64,000 nt of DNA, from the NCBI RefSeq assembly GCF_003208175.1, contig NZ_QKMR01000014.1, positions 1 through 64,000 on the forward strand. The letters run 5' to 3'. The notes under the pieces are model-generated. The model saw only the letters and a list, made by a program, of their open reading frames with translations, did not search any database and was not told the origin of the DNA. Positions within the stretch are counted from its first letter, which is position 1. Each line of letters begins with the position of its first letter. This DNA is from Ruminiclostridium sufflavum DSM 19573. GTDB taxonomy: Bacteria; Bacillota; Clostridia; Acetivibrionales; DSM-1351. The position numbers were made by a program, and so were the translations under genes. This document shows positions 47,040-56,661 of the stretch, piece by piece.

Positions 47040-47306
47040 ATGATAGTTATCAAAAATTATATGGAAGAGGTTGTATTAAATTTAATGGACGGTGTACTTG
47101 AGGATATTAATATGTGCAAGTGCGAAGCCTGCGTTATGGATATCGCAGCTCTGGCCCTTAATGATTTGCCTCCGAAGTATATTGCTACCGAAAAGGGTGA
47201 GCTGTACTCAAAGGTAAATTCACTTAAGAATCAGTTTGAGGTTGATGTTATAGCTGCAATAACGAAAGCCGCTGTTTTAGTAAAAAGATCTCCCAGGCAT
47301 AAATAG
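47040..47306 (+). CDS. comFB: ComFB-like late competence protein
   Basis: The 88-residue protein has the ComFB pattern: NYMEEVVLNLMDGVLEDINM, CKCEACVMDIAALALNDLPP and KYIATEKGELYSKV. The Cys residues may bind a metal. ComFB is named from the B. subtilis comF operon; in other phyla relatives bind cyclic dinucleotides, but its role here is unknown. The start at ATG 47040 follows AGGAGGG; an in-frame ATG 48 bases upstream lies before that site. Confidence 0.82.
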   Translation: MIVIKNYMEEVVLNLMDGVLEDINMCKCEACVMDIAALALNDLPPKYIATEKGELYSKVNSLKNQFEVDVIAAITKAAVLVKRSPRHK

Positions 47307-47488
47307 TTTAGTGAATTTCATGAAAGAATAATTCATCTGAATCTCAGAAAATATTATCCTTTGGTACATATAGAGTTCTTTGCTTTTATTAATTTTTAAT
47401 ATTAAGCTTCTAACGGATATAATTTTGTTTTTATCGTAAATCTGCCTGAAAGACAAAAGCTTTAAAGCAGATTATAAATTTTCATTGC

Positions 47489-48634
47489 CTAAGGCTTGTC
47501 TTTTCCTGTTCCTTTTGAATCAGTCTTTGAGTTAGACGGATTTTTTCTGGTGGTTACGGCAGGCTTCTTTGTATTTTTTGAAGGGGTATCTTCGGATTTT
47601 TCGGAATCATTATCGGGAACAAATAATTCTGAAGGAGTTGAAATTCCATTTGGAGAGTAAAAGTACTCCGGTACTATTTTTTCTGACGGTGCTGATTCAT
47701 TTGTATCTATATTAATAAAATTCCCGTTGTAAACATAGTACCAGCCGCCGCTTATCAGCTTATCCTCACCGTCGAGCCTGAAGGAGTTGAAATTGTCGGA
47801 TTTTATATTTATCAGTCCTGTAGTAAGCTTGAGTGCATCGGTTAAGGTCATATTGGTAATAATATTCTGAAAAGCATAGTTTATTACAGAATTAAACTTA
47901 GGGAAGGTTTGTATATTAAGCTTTTGATTTATAAAAGCTTTGATGAACTTGACCTGCATTTCGGTTCTTTTTATGTCACTTCCATCATAATATTGATACA
48001 ATTCCTTCAATTCGCTGGATGAATACAGGCTTTTTTGAGGTTTCCTGAACCTAAGAAGCTGTTCCACCTTTTCACCGTCCAGCAGCTGATTGCCTTTTTT
48101 CAAGTCAATATATAAATCCTGTTCGGGATCGTTATACCTTAGGTCGGCAGGCACATCAAAATATACACCGCCTAACATATCTGTTATACCTTTTATGCAT
48201 GAAATGTCCAAATGCACGTAATAATTTATACTGATTCCTGTCAGGTTGCTGACTGTTTCAGAAGCATATGTCGCACCCTTATGATTGCGTCCGCCGCCGG
48301 CATATGCGGAATTAATCTTAGGAACATTGCTGTTCTTTATTTTAACCTTTGTATCTCTTGGTATAGTAACAATGCTTATTTTACTGTTTTTGGGGTTATA
48401 ATTGGCAACAAGCATTACGTCAGTGTTTCCGCTTGACTGGTCTCCTACAAGCAGTAGAAAATTCATGGGGTCTTTATTCCCGGGAGAATTAAGCCCGTTT
48501 AACATACCGTTAAACGGAGTATTTCCGTCATTAGGCTCCAATGTATTTATATAAAACAAAAATACGGTTCCAAGTGCGAATAGAAAAATCCCAAGTACAA
48601 TACTTGTTATATAGGTAAATTTTCTTGTGTTCAT
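47489..48634 (-). CDS. LytR-CpsA-Psr (LCP) family cell-wall protein
   Basis: The 381-residue protein has one N-terminal membrane segment (about 8-32, YITSIVLGIFLFALGTVFLFY). The extracytoplasmic LCP domain has VMLVANYNPKNSKISIVTIP, RDTKVKI, INSAYAGGG and LLRFR. A low-complexity Ser/Lys/Pro tail follows (about 345-381). LCP enzymes attach teichoic acids or other anionic polymers to peptidoglycan. The start at 48634 is chosen for GAGG upstream on the minus strand. It is convergent with the ComFB-like gene. Confidence 0.9.
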   Translation of the reverse strand: MNTRKFTYITSIVLGIFLFALGTVFLFYINTLEPNDGNTPFNGMLNGLNSPGNKDPMNFLLLVGDQSSGNTDVMLVANYNPKNSKISIVTIPRDTKVKIKNSNVPKINSAYAGGGRNHKGATYASETVSNLTGISINYYVHLDISCIKGITDMLGGVYFDVPADLRYNDPEQDLYIDLKKGNQLLDGEKVEQLLRFRKPQKSLYSSSELKELYQYYDGSDIKRTEMQVKFIKAFINQKLNIQTFPKFNSVINYAFQNIITNMTLTDALKLTTGLINIKSDNFNSFRLDGEDKLISGGWYYVYNGNFINIDTNESAPSEKIVPEYFYSPNGISTPSELFVPDNDSEKSEDTPSKNTKKPAVTTRKNPSNSKTDSKGTGKDKP

Positions 48635-48750
48635 TACAGACCTCGTCAATTAATTTTTTATTTTAAAAATCATATCATAAAATTATAACATATAATATTT
48701 TTTATAAAAATACATAAAATTAAAATCCTTAAAAATATTTTATAAAATAC

Positions 48751-48868
48751 TAAGCCGGTTCTTTAGCCGATAGTGATTGACTTTTATTAAAAAGCCGGCT
48801 TAAAAGTATAATTCGCCTGAAAAACCATACCGCCCCGATATTTTATCCCACAAAGGCTTTAAACGCAG
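48751..48868. repeat. Dispersed repeat family 1, rearranged copy
   Basis: The left part (GGTTCTTTAGCCGATAGTGA then TTGACTTTT) is the usual left end turned round. The right part (TATAATTCGCCTGAAAAACC to AAAGGCTTTAAACG) is the usual right half in normal direction. So the element is broken and partly inverted. Confidence 0.6.
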
Positions 48869-48943
48869 CTTAGGTATGGTAACATAAAGCAATCATATAT
48901 CATATTATACCTTAGAGGTTTGCTCATCAAGGGGGCATTAAGC

Positions 48944-49315
48944 TTGAATTATAAAGATATTGACATGCTAAAAGGTGTTTTTTCAAATATGCTTAAAAAT
49001 CAATATACGCTGAGAAGTATTGATTTGGGAATAAACGGCAAATTAATAGCTATCGGGTATAATCCTTATTGGACCAGCCGGTATGATTCAAAAATAGAGA
49101 AGTTGGAATTAAGCTTTTTAAATTCCAGAGGGATAATGGTTCCTTTAATATTAAAAAATATAGTTGATTTTGAGGTATACCCCAAAGAAGGAAGAAGAAA
49201 TAAAAAGTATAGAATAAATAGTATTGAATTGATGATATTATCACCTTATGTAAATCCAAGAAATCAAAAGGATATATATGACAGGGTGAAATTCGAGATA
49301 ATCTATAATGATTGA
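48944..49315 (+). CDS. Unknown protein
   Basis: The 123-residue soluble, Lys/Tyr-rich, beta-rich-looking protein has the middle LGINGKLIAIGYNPYWTSRY and the end YDRVKFEIIYND. I do not recognise a family. The start is probably TTG 48944, with AAGGGGG nine bases upstream; an earlier in-frame TTG at 48920 would put that site inside the gene. It is followed by an unknown membrane protein gene after about 140 bases. Confidence 0.55.
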   Translation: MNYKDIDMLKGVFSNMLKNQYTLRSIDLGINGKLIAIGYNPYWTSRYDSKIEKLELSFLNSRGIMVPLILKNIVDFEVYPKEGRRNKKYRINSIELMILSPYVNPRNQKDIYDRVKFEIIYND

Positions 49316-49458
49316 AAATGGTGGAAATGGTCGTTTATAGCGTTTTACACTGTTTACAAATAGCTGAATAAGTATTAAAATGTAGAGCGACATAGAAAAT
49401 GTTAGATTAAATGTAGAACAATGTATTAAAAGACAGCAGCGTGTGTGGAGGAGCTCGA

Positions 49459-50421
49459 ATGTTCAGTAATTTGTTTACATATGACGGGATAGCTAAAATA
49501 CTAATAGATACTTTACTCATTTCAGTTCCTGAGGTATTCTTCTGGGTAATGTTTACATTAACACTTGTAGGGGAGTTTGAATATTGGAAGGAACCTGAAT
49601 GCAAAAGGCTTATAAACAAATTTGATTATGTACGGGTATTTCTTCCCACCATTGTAGTTGCATTATTAATAAATATTATGGATTATATGGGCTTGAATAT
49701 GTATATAAGTCAGCTTATTTCAATTTCTGTTTTCTATATAATTGTAGTGCTGACAAATGATGTTTTCGGGGATGCAAGTGCCTTGAAATGGATGGCAAAG
49801 GCTTTTGTATTTATGGTTCTAGGCTTTTTTATTATTCAGATATTAAAAAATATCTATATTCCGTATGTCTTATATATGGCTAATCTGTCTGTTAAAGAAG
49901 TAAACGGCAGCTTTTTGCTCAGCTTTATTCTGACATTGCCGGTAAGACTGCTGCAATACAGCCTGCTGCTGTATTTTGTAATAAGAAAGCGTACCTTTCT
50001 GAAGGGGCGGTGGCTTAAACCTATACTATCAAGTCCGCTGCTGACTGCTTTACTTTTTTCCATTATAGTATTCAATATTTTATTTCTGCAAATAGTATAT
50101 AAAACAGTAATATCTGTTGAAACCCTGAAGGAATTATCAAGTACTTCAATTGTAGTTTTACTTATTGGTGTGGTCTTATCACCTATTATAAACATTATGG
50201 CTTTTTTAATTGGCTGCTATTATTTAAAGGATAAGGAAATTAAGGACAAGGTTAGTGAAGCAGAAAAGCTGCATAATCTATCGGAAAATATCAGAGTATA
50301 TATAAATCATGGTAATTATGATAACATTAGGTGGAAGCTTAACGGTGTCAAAATTGAAGTGGAGGATATTGCCGACAGCATATATAAAGATGATGAGAAG
50401 GACAAGCATTGCATTGGGTAG
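49459..50421 (+). CDS. Unknown membrane protein with sensor-like layout
   Basis: The 320-residue protein has six to seven likely membrane segments in the first 250 residues. A cytoplasmic tail follows, with a short coiled-coil-like stretch (KEIKDKVSEAEKLHNLSENI) and YINHGNYDNIRWKLNG. The layout resembles the membrane part of AgrC-type sensor kinases followed by a very short, possibly degenerate dimerisation segment; there is no kinase ATP-binding domain. The start at ATG 49459 follows GGAGGAG. Function unknown. Confidence 0.6.
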   Translation: MFSNLFTYDGIAKILIDTLLISVPEVFFWVMFTLTLVGEFEYWKEPECKRLINKFDYVRVFLPTIVVALLINIMDYMGLNMYISQLISISVFYIIVVLTNDVFGDASALKWMAKAFVFMVLGFFIIQILKNIYIPYVLYMANLSVKEVNGSFLLSFILTLPVRLLQYSLLLYFVIRKRTFLKGRWLKPILSSPLLTALLFSIIVFNILFLQIVYKTVISVETLKELSSTSIVVLLIGVVLSPIINIMAFLIGCYYLKDKEIKDKVSEAEKLHNLSENIRVYINHGNYDNIRWKLNGVKIEVEDIADSIYKDDEKDKHCIG

Positions 50422-50469
50422 CCGGTTTGAAAGGCCGCTGCTTTCCGCTTTTTTAGACGTGTTTATATT

Positions 50470-50503
50470 ATGAAGCCGGGGGCTTTAAGCCATAATTGAC
50501 TCA
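50470..50503. repeat. Dispersed repeat family 1, decayed fragment
   Basis: Only GGGGGCTTTAAGCCATAATT and GACTCAGG remain, resembling the right end of full copies. It lies about 50 bases after the stop of the membrane protein gene. Confidence 0.35.
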
Positions 50504-50540
50504 GGTGAGGGCTGCTGTGATAGTTTACAATAAGCACTTG

Positions 50541-50569
50541 TTGATTATACGGTTTTATCGTATTATAAT
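50541..50569 (+). promoter_or_regulatory. Promoter of the acyl-CoA ligase / ior unit
   Basis: TTGATT, 17 bases, TATAAT, about 85 bases before the ATG of the ligase gene. Confidence 0.65.
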
Positions 50570-50655
50570 TTTATATAGTGTTTTTTAGTAGTATGGGTCA
50601 TAATTTTTAATTCACATAAATATATTGTATAATTGTAGAACGGAGGAAAAAATAA

Positions 50656-52290
50656 ATGCCAATTACAGAATTTTTATCTCGTAATGCCGAAATGTACGGA
50701 AATGAAACTTGTTTGACCGAGATTAATTTGGATCTTCAGGAAAGTCATAATGTTATATGGCGAGAATTTGAGCTTATTGAAAACAATCCCGCAGGTGAGT
50801 ACAGACGTGAAATGACCTGGCGCGTATTTGACGAGAAGGCAAACAGATTTGCAAACCTCCTGTTGAAAAGAGGAATCAAAAAGGGGGACAAGGTAGCTAT
50901 TCTGCTTATGAATTGCCTTGAGTGGCTGCCTGTTTATTTTGGAATTTTGAAGGCTGGTGCTATTGCAGTACCGTTAAACTTTCGGTATACAGCTGATGAG
51001 ATAAAATATTGCTTGGGTTTATCAGATACTATTGCATTGATTTTCGGACCTGAATTTATAGGCAGATTGGAAACGATTTACGACCAGATACCTGATGTAA
51101 AGACACTGTTCTTTGCTGGCGAAGGCCGGCCTACTTTTGCTGAGAGCTATGACCGTCTTTCTGCTAATTGTTCCTCGGAAAACCCCCAAATTAAAATCAC
51201 TGATGAAGAGGATGCTGTCATTTACTTTTCATCAGGAACTACAGGATTTCCAAAGGCGATACTACATACACACAGAAGTCTGATGTCTGCATGCTATACC
51301 GAGCAAAAGCATCACAGTCAGACTCGGGAAGATAATTTCCTGTGTATTCCTCCTCTTTACCATACCGGTGCAAAAATGCATTGGTTCGGAAGCTTTTTAT
51401 CCGGAAGCAAAGCGGTTCTGCTTCGTGGTATTAAGCCGGAGTGGATTTTGAGAACGGTTTCAGAGGAGAAAATAACCATTGTCTGGCTGTTGGTTCCTTG
51501 GGCACAGGATATTTTGGATGCAATAGAGAGCGGAGAGGTCAAGCTGGAGGATTATAATTTATCCCAGTGGAGATTGATGCATATTGGCGCACAGCCTGTT
51601 CCGCCAAGCTTGATTAAGCGCTGGAAAAAGTATTTCCCGCATCATCAATATGACACAAATTATGGCCTTAGTGAGTCAATCGGACCGGGATGCGTTCATC
51701 TTGGCGTCGGGAATATTCATAAGGTGGGAGCTATTGGGATACCCGGCTATCAATGGGAGGTTGAGATTGTTGATGAAAGCAGGGTTCCTGTTGATAAGGG
51801 GCAAGTCGGAGAATTGGCTGTAAAAGGCCCTGGAGTTATGAAATGCTATTATAATGATTCAAAAGCCACAGAAGCCGTTCTCAAGGATGGGTGGCTGTTT
51901 ACCGGAGATATGGCGAGAATGGATGAGGATGGTTTTATATATTTGGTTGACAGGAAAAAAGATGTCATTATAAGCGGAGGAGAGAATATATATCCTGTTC
52001 AGATTGAGGATTTTCTCCGTACAAGCACTAAGATTAAAGATGTTGCGGTTATAGGACTTCCTGAAAAGCGTCTGGGTGAAATAACGGCGGCTATAATAGA
52101 GCTAAAGCCCGGCTGTGAATGCACCGAACAGGAAATTGAAGCATTTTGTGCTCCCTTGCCGCGTTACAAGCGCCCGAAAAAAATCATTTTTGATGCTATT
52201 CCGCGCAATCCCACAGGGAAAATTGAAAAGCCGCGCTTGAGAGAAAAGTATGGTGCCGCAGGTTTGGTTGCGGTTCAAAATGAAATATAA
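50656..52290 (+). CDS. Class I adenylate-forming acyl-CoA ligase
   Basis: The 544-residue enzyme activates a carboxylic acid with ATP and joins it to coenzyme A. Seen: P-loop IYFSSGTTGFPKAILHTH, GLSESIGPGC, DGWLFTGDMARMDEDGFI, DRKKDVIISGGENIYP and the catalytic Lys in RNPTGKIEKP. The acid substrate is not known. It lies directly before iorA (54-base gap), so an aryl or branched acid linked to keto-acid oxidation is the best guess. CGGAGG lies nine bases before the ATG. Confidence 0.88.
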   Translation: MPITEFLSRNAEMYGNETCLTEINLDLQESHNVIWREFELIENNPAGEYRREMTWRVFDEKANRFANLLLKRGIKKGDKVAILLMNCLEWLPVYFGILKAGAIAVPLNFRYTADEIKYCLGLSDTIALIFGPEFIGRLETIYDQIPDVKTLFFAGEGRPTFAESYDRLSANCSSENPQIKITDEEDAVIYFSSGTTGFPKAILHTHRSLMSACYTEQKHHSQTREDNFLCIPPLYHTGAKMHWFGSFLSGSKAVLLRGIKPEWILRTVSEEKITIVWLLVPWAQDILDAIESGEVKLEDYNLSQWRLMHIGAQPVPPSLIKRWKKYFPHHQYDTNYGLSESIGPGCVHLGVGNIHKVGAIGIPGYQWEVEIVDESRVPVDKGQVGELAVKGPGVMKCYYNDSKATEAVLKDGWLFTGDMARMDEDGFIYLVDRKKDVIISGGENIYPVQIEDFLRTSTKIKDVAVIGLPEKRLGEITAAIIELKPGCECTEQEIEAFCAPLPRYKRPKKIIFDAIPRNPTGKIEKPRLREKYGAAGLVAVQNEI

Positions 52291-52343
52291 CGCCTGATTT
52301 TGATTTAAATAAATATTAACGCATTTATAATGGAGGAATTTAG

Positions 52344-54083
52344 ATGAAGAAACTCATGCTTGGTAATGAAGCTGTAGCAAGAGGAGCATACGAAGCCGGA
52401 TGCACTGTTGCATCCGCTTATCCCGGAACACCCAGTACAGAGATAACGGAGACTATTGCTAAAGAATATAATGAAATTTATTCAGAGTGGGCACCGAACG
52501 AAAAGGTAGCCATGGAAGTTGCCATTGGAGCATCCTTTGGCGGCGCACGTGCAATATGTGCTATGAAGCATGTAGGGCTCAATGTTGCCGCAGATCCGCT
52601 GTTTACAGTTTCATATACGGGAGTGAACGGAGGCTTGGTAATTATGGTTGCTGATGACCCCGGAATGCATAGCTCCCAGAATGAGCAGGACAGCAGGAAC
52701 TATGCCAGAGCCTCAAAGGTTCCTATGCTGGAGCCGTCTGACAGTCAGGAGTGCAAGGATTTTGTCAAAAAAGCATTTTCAATCAGTGAACAGTTTGATA
52801 CTCCTGTAATGGTAAGGCTTTCAACCAGAATTGCTCATTCACAAAGCATTGTTGAAATTAACGATAAGGAAGACTATAAGCTGAAGGAGTATGTTAAAGA
52901 TGCCGGGAAATATGTTATGATGCCGGCAATGGCAAAAAAAAGACATGTAGCAGTCGAGAAGAGAATGGCTGACTTGAGGGGATTCTCAGATACAATAGCT
53001 TTTAACAGGCTTGAAATGAACAGCAGTGAGACCGGAGTTATTACAAGCGGTATTGCATATCAGTATGTAAAGGAAGCAATGCCGGATGCATCTGTGTTAA
53101 AGCTTGGCATGGTTTATCCCGTACCGGAAAAGCTTATTGCTGATTTTGCTTCCAGGGTAAAAACTCTTTATGTTGTTGAAGAGCTGGAACCGTTTTTTGA
53201 AGAACAGATTTTAAAAATGGGAATAAAGGTTATCGGAAAGGAAAAGCTGCCTGTAATTGGTGAGCTGAGCAGTAAGCTTATAGCTGAAAGGCTTATGGGA
53301 AAAGCAGCTGAAAATTCCGAAGCGTCAAAACAGCCCGTACCGGTAAGACCTCCGGTAATGTGTCCCGGATGTCCTCACAGAGGTATGTTCTACGTTCTGA
53401 AAAAATTGAAGCTGAACGTCAGCGGCGATATAGGATGTTATACCTTGGGAGCACTGGCGCCAAATGAAAGTATAGATACATGTGTCTGTATGGGCGCCAG
53501 CATTGGCGTTGCTCACGGCATGGAAAAGGCGCGGGGAGCGGAATTCGGCAAGAAGACAGTTGCTATATTAGGGGACTCGACATTTATACATTCGGGTATA
53601 ACCGGCTTGATAGATATAGTATATAACAAAGGCAATTCAACAGTTCTTATACTTGACAATTCTATTACAGGCATGACCGGACACCAGCAGAATCCTACAA
53701 CAGGCTTTACAATAAAGGGAGAACCCACAAAACAGGTGGATCTTGAATTGCTTTGCAAGGCAGTAGGAATTGAAAGGGTTTCAGTGGTGGATCCTTTTGA
53801 TATAAAGGAATTTGAAAAGGTGGTAAAAAGAGAGACAGCTGCTGACGAGCCGTCTGTAATTATTTCTCAGAGGCCGTGCGCACTGCTTAAGAATGTCAGG
53901 TATGAAGGGGTTCAAGAGATAAATCAGGATAAGTGTAAAAAATGCAGAATGTGCATGAAGATTGGATGCCCCGCAATAGTAGACAAGGGAGAGCATTTGC
54001 AGATAGATACTGCATTATGTGTTGGCTGTAAGCTTTGTACAAAGGTCTGCGGCTTTAATGCGATTGAAAAGGCGGACAAATAG
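52344..54083 (+). CDS. iorA: Indolepyruvate:ferredoxin oxidoreductase, alpha subunit
   Basis: The 579-residue thiamine-diphosphate enzyme oxidises aryl-pyruvates to aryl-acetyl-CoA, giving electrons to ferredoxin. It starts MKKLMLGNEAVARGAYEAGC and SAYPGTPSTEI. The thiamine site is CMGASIGVAHGME to AILGDSTFIHSGITGL and DNSITGMTG. The C-terminus carries two 4Fe-4S motifs (CKKCRMCMKIGCP and CVGCKLCTKVCGFNA). Its partner iorB follows, but the two are separated by 317 bases of tandem repeats instead of the usual tight spacing. GGAGG lies before the ATG. Confidence 0.95.
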   Translation: MKKLMLGNEAVARGAYEAGCTVASAYPGTPSTEITETIAKEYNEIYSEWAPNEKVAMEVAIGASFGGARAICAMKHVGLNVAADPLFTVSYTGVNGGLVIMVADDPGMHSSQNEQDSRNYARASKVPMLEPSDSQECKDFVKKAFSISEQFDTPVMVRLSTRIAHSQSIVEINDKEDYKLKEYVKDAGKYVMMPAMAKKRHVAVEKRMADLRGFSDTIAFNRLEMNSSETGVITSGIAYQYVKEAMPDASVLKLGMVYPVPEKLIADFASRVKTLYVVEELEPFFEEQILKMGIKVIGKEKLPVIGELSSKLIAERLMGKAAENSEASKQPVPVRPPVMCPGCPHRGMFYVLKKLKLNVSGDIGCYTLGALAPNESIDTCVCMGASIGVAHGMEKARGAEFGKKTVAILGDSTFIHSGITGLIDIVYNKGNSTVLILDNSITGMTGHQQNPTTGFTIKGEPTKQVDLELLCKAVGIERVSVVDPFDIKEFEKVVKRETAADEPSVIISQRPCALLKNVRYEGVQEINQDKCKKCRMCMKIGCPAIVDKGEHLQIDTALCVGCKLCTKVCGFNAIEKADK

Positions 54084-54089
54084 CTGAAA

Positions 54090-54400
54090 CACATACCAAA
54101 ATTCGGCGTGGAGGTTAGCTAGACTTAAATAAATAAAATGCAGCTGCATAATAGATGGCGTACCGCCACGAAAGCTTTACTAAAATTTATGCCGAAAACT
54201 CGGCGTGGAGGTTAGCCCTAAAGAAACAAAATGCAGCTCATAATAGATGGCGTAGCGCCACGAAAGCTTTACTAAAATTTATGCCGAAAATTCGGCGTGG
54301 AGGTTAGCCCTAAAGAAACAAAATGCAGATCATAATAGATGGCGTACCGCCACGAAAGCTTTACTAAAATTTATGCCGAAAATTCGGCGTGGAGGTTATT
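54090..54400 (+). repeat. Tandem array of element family 2 between iorA and iorB
   Basis: Three near-identical units follow a partial first hairpin. GGAGGTTA starts at 54110, 54207, 54299 and 54391, so the steps are 97, 92 and 92 bases. Each unit carries ATGGCGTACCGCCACGAAAG, CTTTACTAAAATTTATGCCG, the hairpin GCCGA/TCGGC and GGAGGTTA. The last copy is joined to the iorB ATG by TT. One unit has TAGCGCC instead of TACCGCC. Confidence 0.88.
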
Positions 54401-54976
54401 ATGGAACAATTAAATATATTAATCGTTGGTGTAGGAGGACAGGGGACTCTTCTTGCCAGCAGGATACTCGGTAATGTGGCCTTAAAAATGAACTATGATG
54501 TAAAGGTTTCAGAAGTTCATGGGATGTCTCAGCGGGGAGGCAGTGTCGTAACATATGTTAAATTCGGTAAAAAGGTATATTCTCCTTTAGTTGATATAAA
54601 GGAGGCCGATGTAATTATGGCTTTTGAAAAATTAGAGGCGCTCAGATATATTGAAAGGCTGAGTGACAATGGCAAAATGATAGTAAATGAACAGCAGATA
54701 GATCCAATGCCTGTTATTATCGGAAAAGCGGAATATCCAGAAAATATTATTGAAACGCTTAAAGAAAAGCATCGTATTTTTTCATTGGATGCTCTCAAAA
54801 TTGCTCAAGACTGCGGAAATATAAAGGCTGTTAATATTGTGCTTATAGGTGTGCTGGCAAAATTAACAGGCATAAGTAAGGAAATATTTACGGAGGCGAT
54901 ACGTGAGGTTGTGCCTGCAAAGTTTTTGGATATTAATTTAAAAGCCTTTGAAGAAGGCTATAATTATCACAAATAG
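54401..54976 (+). CDS. iorB: Indolepyruvate:ferredoxin oxidoreductase, beta subunit
   Basis: The 191-residue partner of IorA belongs to the pyruvate/ketoisovalerate oxidoreductase gamma family: ILIVGVGGQGTLLASRILG, KVSEVHGMSQRGGSVVTYVK and ALKIAQDCGNIKAVNIVLIG. The start is the ATG at 54401; an in-frame GTG 12 bases earlier is part of the GGAGGTTATT ribosome binding site. It stands behind the tandem array, which may set its expression level relative to iorA. paaK follows after 279 bases with a single copy of the same leader. Confidence 0.94.
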   Translation: MEQLNILIVGVGGQGTLLASRILGNVALKMNYDVKVSEVHGMSQRGGSVVTYVKFGKKVYSPLVDIKEADVIMAFEKLEALRYIERLSDNGKMIVNEQQIDPMPVIIGKAEYPENIIETLKEKHRIFSLDALKIAQDCGNIKAVNIVLIGVLAKLTGISKEIFTEAIREVVPAKFLDINLKAFEEGYNYHK

Positions 54977-55194
54977 TTGGGATATTATAGCTTTTAAAGG
55001 ATTTAAATTTATATAAAGATAATTAAGCTTTTGCTGTTTTGGCCTATTGCTTTTGTGTGGGGCTCATAAGTATGCAGTAAACCCTGAAAGCCATTCCAAG
55101 GTGGAATGTTCGGCAAATATGTGAAATATTAAAAACATTCAATTCTTTGGGGGGATTTTAGCTTGAAAGACTTTAGATGCAGTCGTGAAAAAGA

Positions 55195-55255
55195 TAGCGT
55201 ACCTCCACGAAGTCTTACAAAATTTTTGTGCCCAAATGGGGCGTAGGAGGTTATT
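55195..55255 (+). repeat. Dispersed element family 2, copy before paaK
   Basis: It reads TAGCGTACCTCCACGAAGTC, TTACAAAATTTTTG, then hairpin GCCC/GGGC and AGGAGGTTATT joined to the paaK ATG. The upper parts match the iorB array, while the hairpin arms differ and still pair. Confidence 0.7.
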
Positions 55256-56557
55256 ATGTCTTTTTGGAATGAAAAGTATGAGTGTATGTCGAGAGAAGAA
55301 ATGAGAAAAGTGCAGTCGGAGAGGCTCATAAAAACAGTAAGCAGGGTATACAATAATGTACCTGCTTACAGGGAAAAGATGGATAAGAAGGGTATTTTGC
55401 CGGGGGATATCAAGTCAGTGGATGATTTGAAGCATTTGCCTTTTACTTATAAGCAGGACTTGAGAGATACTTATCCTTTTGGGCTGTTTGCATGTCCAAT
55501 GAGCGAGATTGTCAGAGTTCATGCTTCATCAGGAACAACAGGAAAGAAAACCGTGGTGGGTTATACCAAAGAAGATCTTGAGGTGTGGTCGGAGGTTATA
55601 GCCCGCACATTTACAGGTGCAGGGCTTACAAAAGAATCCTTTTTGCAGGTTTCTTACGGATATGGGCTTTTTACCGGAGGACTGGGCGCACATTACGGCG
55701 GTGAAAAGGTTGGTGCGACAGTTATTCCTACATCATCAGGCAATACGAAGCTGCAGCTGTCACTTATGCAGGACTTCGGAACAACACATATTGCCTGTAC
55801 ACCTTCATATGCATTGTATCTTGCCGAGGAAATGGAAGAGCTTGGTATCAAGAGAAGCGATTTAAAGCTGCAGGCAGGTATTTTCGGTGCAGAACCCTGG
55901 TCTGAAAACATGAGAAGAGAGATAGAAGAAAGACTTAAAATTAAGGCTATTGATATATACGGCCTGAGTGAGGTAATCGGGCCGGGTGTTGCCTGTGAAT
56001 GTGAATTACAGAATGGTATGCATATTCCCGAAGACCATTTCATACCTGAAATTATTGATCCTGAAACAGAGGAAATACTGCCGGAAGGCTCAAAGGGTGA
56101 AATAGTATTCACTACCATAACCAAAGAGGGATTGCCTCTTATCAGGTACAGAACAAAGGACCTTTCTTCACTTAACTACGAACGTTGTGAATGCGGCCGT
56201 ACAGAGGTCAGGATGAGCAAGGTTACCGGAAGGACGGATGACATGCTTATAATCAGAGGAGTAAATGTGTTTCCGTCACAGGTTGAAAGTGTCCTTCTTT
56301 CAATTGGTGAAACTGCTCCCCATTATATGCTGATTGTGGACAGAAAGGATAATCTTGACACCTTGGAGATACAGGTTGAACTTTCACCAAGGCTGTTTTC
56401 GGATGAAGTTAAAAAACTTGAGGATATCGAAAGAAAAATTACAAAGGAAGTTCAAAGTACATTGGGAATAGGCGCAAAGGTCAAGCTCGTAGAGCCTAAA
56501 TCCATCCAGCGCAGCGAAGGTAAAGCTAAGAGGGTAATAGACAAGAGAGTTTATTAA
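55256..56557 (+). CDS. paaK: Phenylacetate-CoA ligase
   Basis: The 433-residue adenylate-forming enzyme of the PaaK family. Seen: start [21 protein letters not shown]-loop [47 protein letters not shown] and [12 protein letters not shown]. Beside ior genes such ligases probably run in reverse, turning aryl-acetyl-CoA into the acid with gain of ATP during amino acid breakdown; this is inference from context. The start ATG 55256 follows AGGAGGTTATT. An ACT-domain gene of the usual PaaK neighbourhood follows. Confidence 0.93.
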   Translation: MSFWNEKYECMSREEMRKVQSERLIKTVSRVYNNVPAYREKMDKKGILPGDIKSVDDLKHLPFTYKQDLRDTYPFGLFACPMSEIVRVHASSGTTGKKTVVGYTKEDLEVWSEVIARTFTGAGLTKESFLQVSYGYGLFTGGLGAHYGGEKVGATVIPTSSGNTKLQLSLMQDFGTTHIACTPSYALYLAEEMEELGIKRSDLKLQAGIFGAEPWSENMRREIEERLKIKAIDIYGLSEVIGPGVACECELQNGMHIPEDHFIPEIIDPETEEILPEGSKGEIVFTTITKEGLPLIRYRTKDLSSLNYERCECGRTEVRMSKVTGRTDDMLIIRGVNVFPSQVESVLLSIGETAPHYMLIVDRKDNLDTLEIQVELSPRLFSDEVKKLEDIERKITKEVQSTLGIGAKVKLVEPKSIQRSEGKAKRVIDKRVY

Positions 56558-56661
56558 CTGCTTTTTATTAAGTACTATATTCTATCGGTGCTTTTTTATG
56601 AATAAATTGTTATACGGACTTAAGTCATTATTACAGGGTAAAAATAAAGGAGGCCATAATC

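Noticed and set aside
54090-54400. CRISPR array candidate
   Set aside because: The units are about 92-97 bp, nearly identical throughout, and have no unique spacers; they end in ribosome binding sites.
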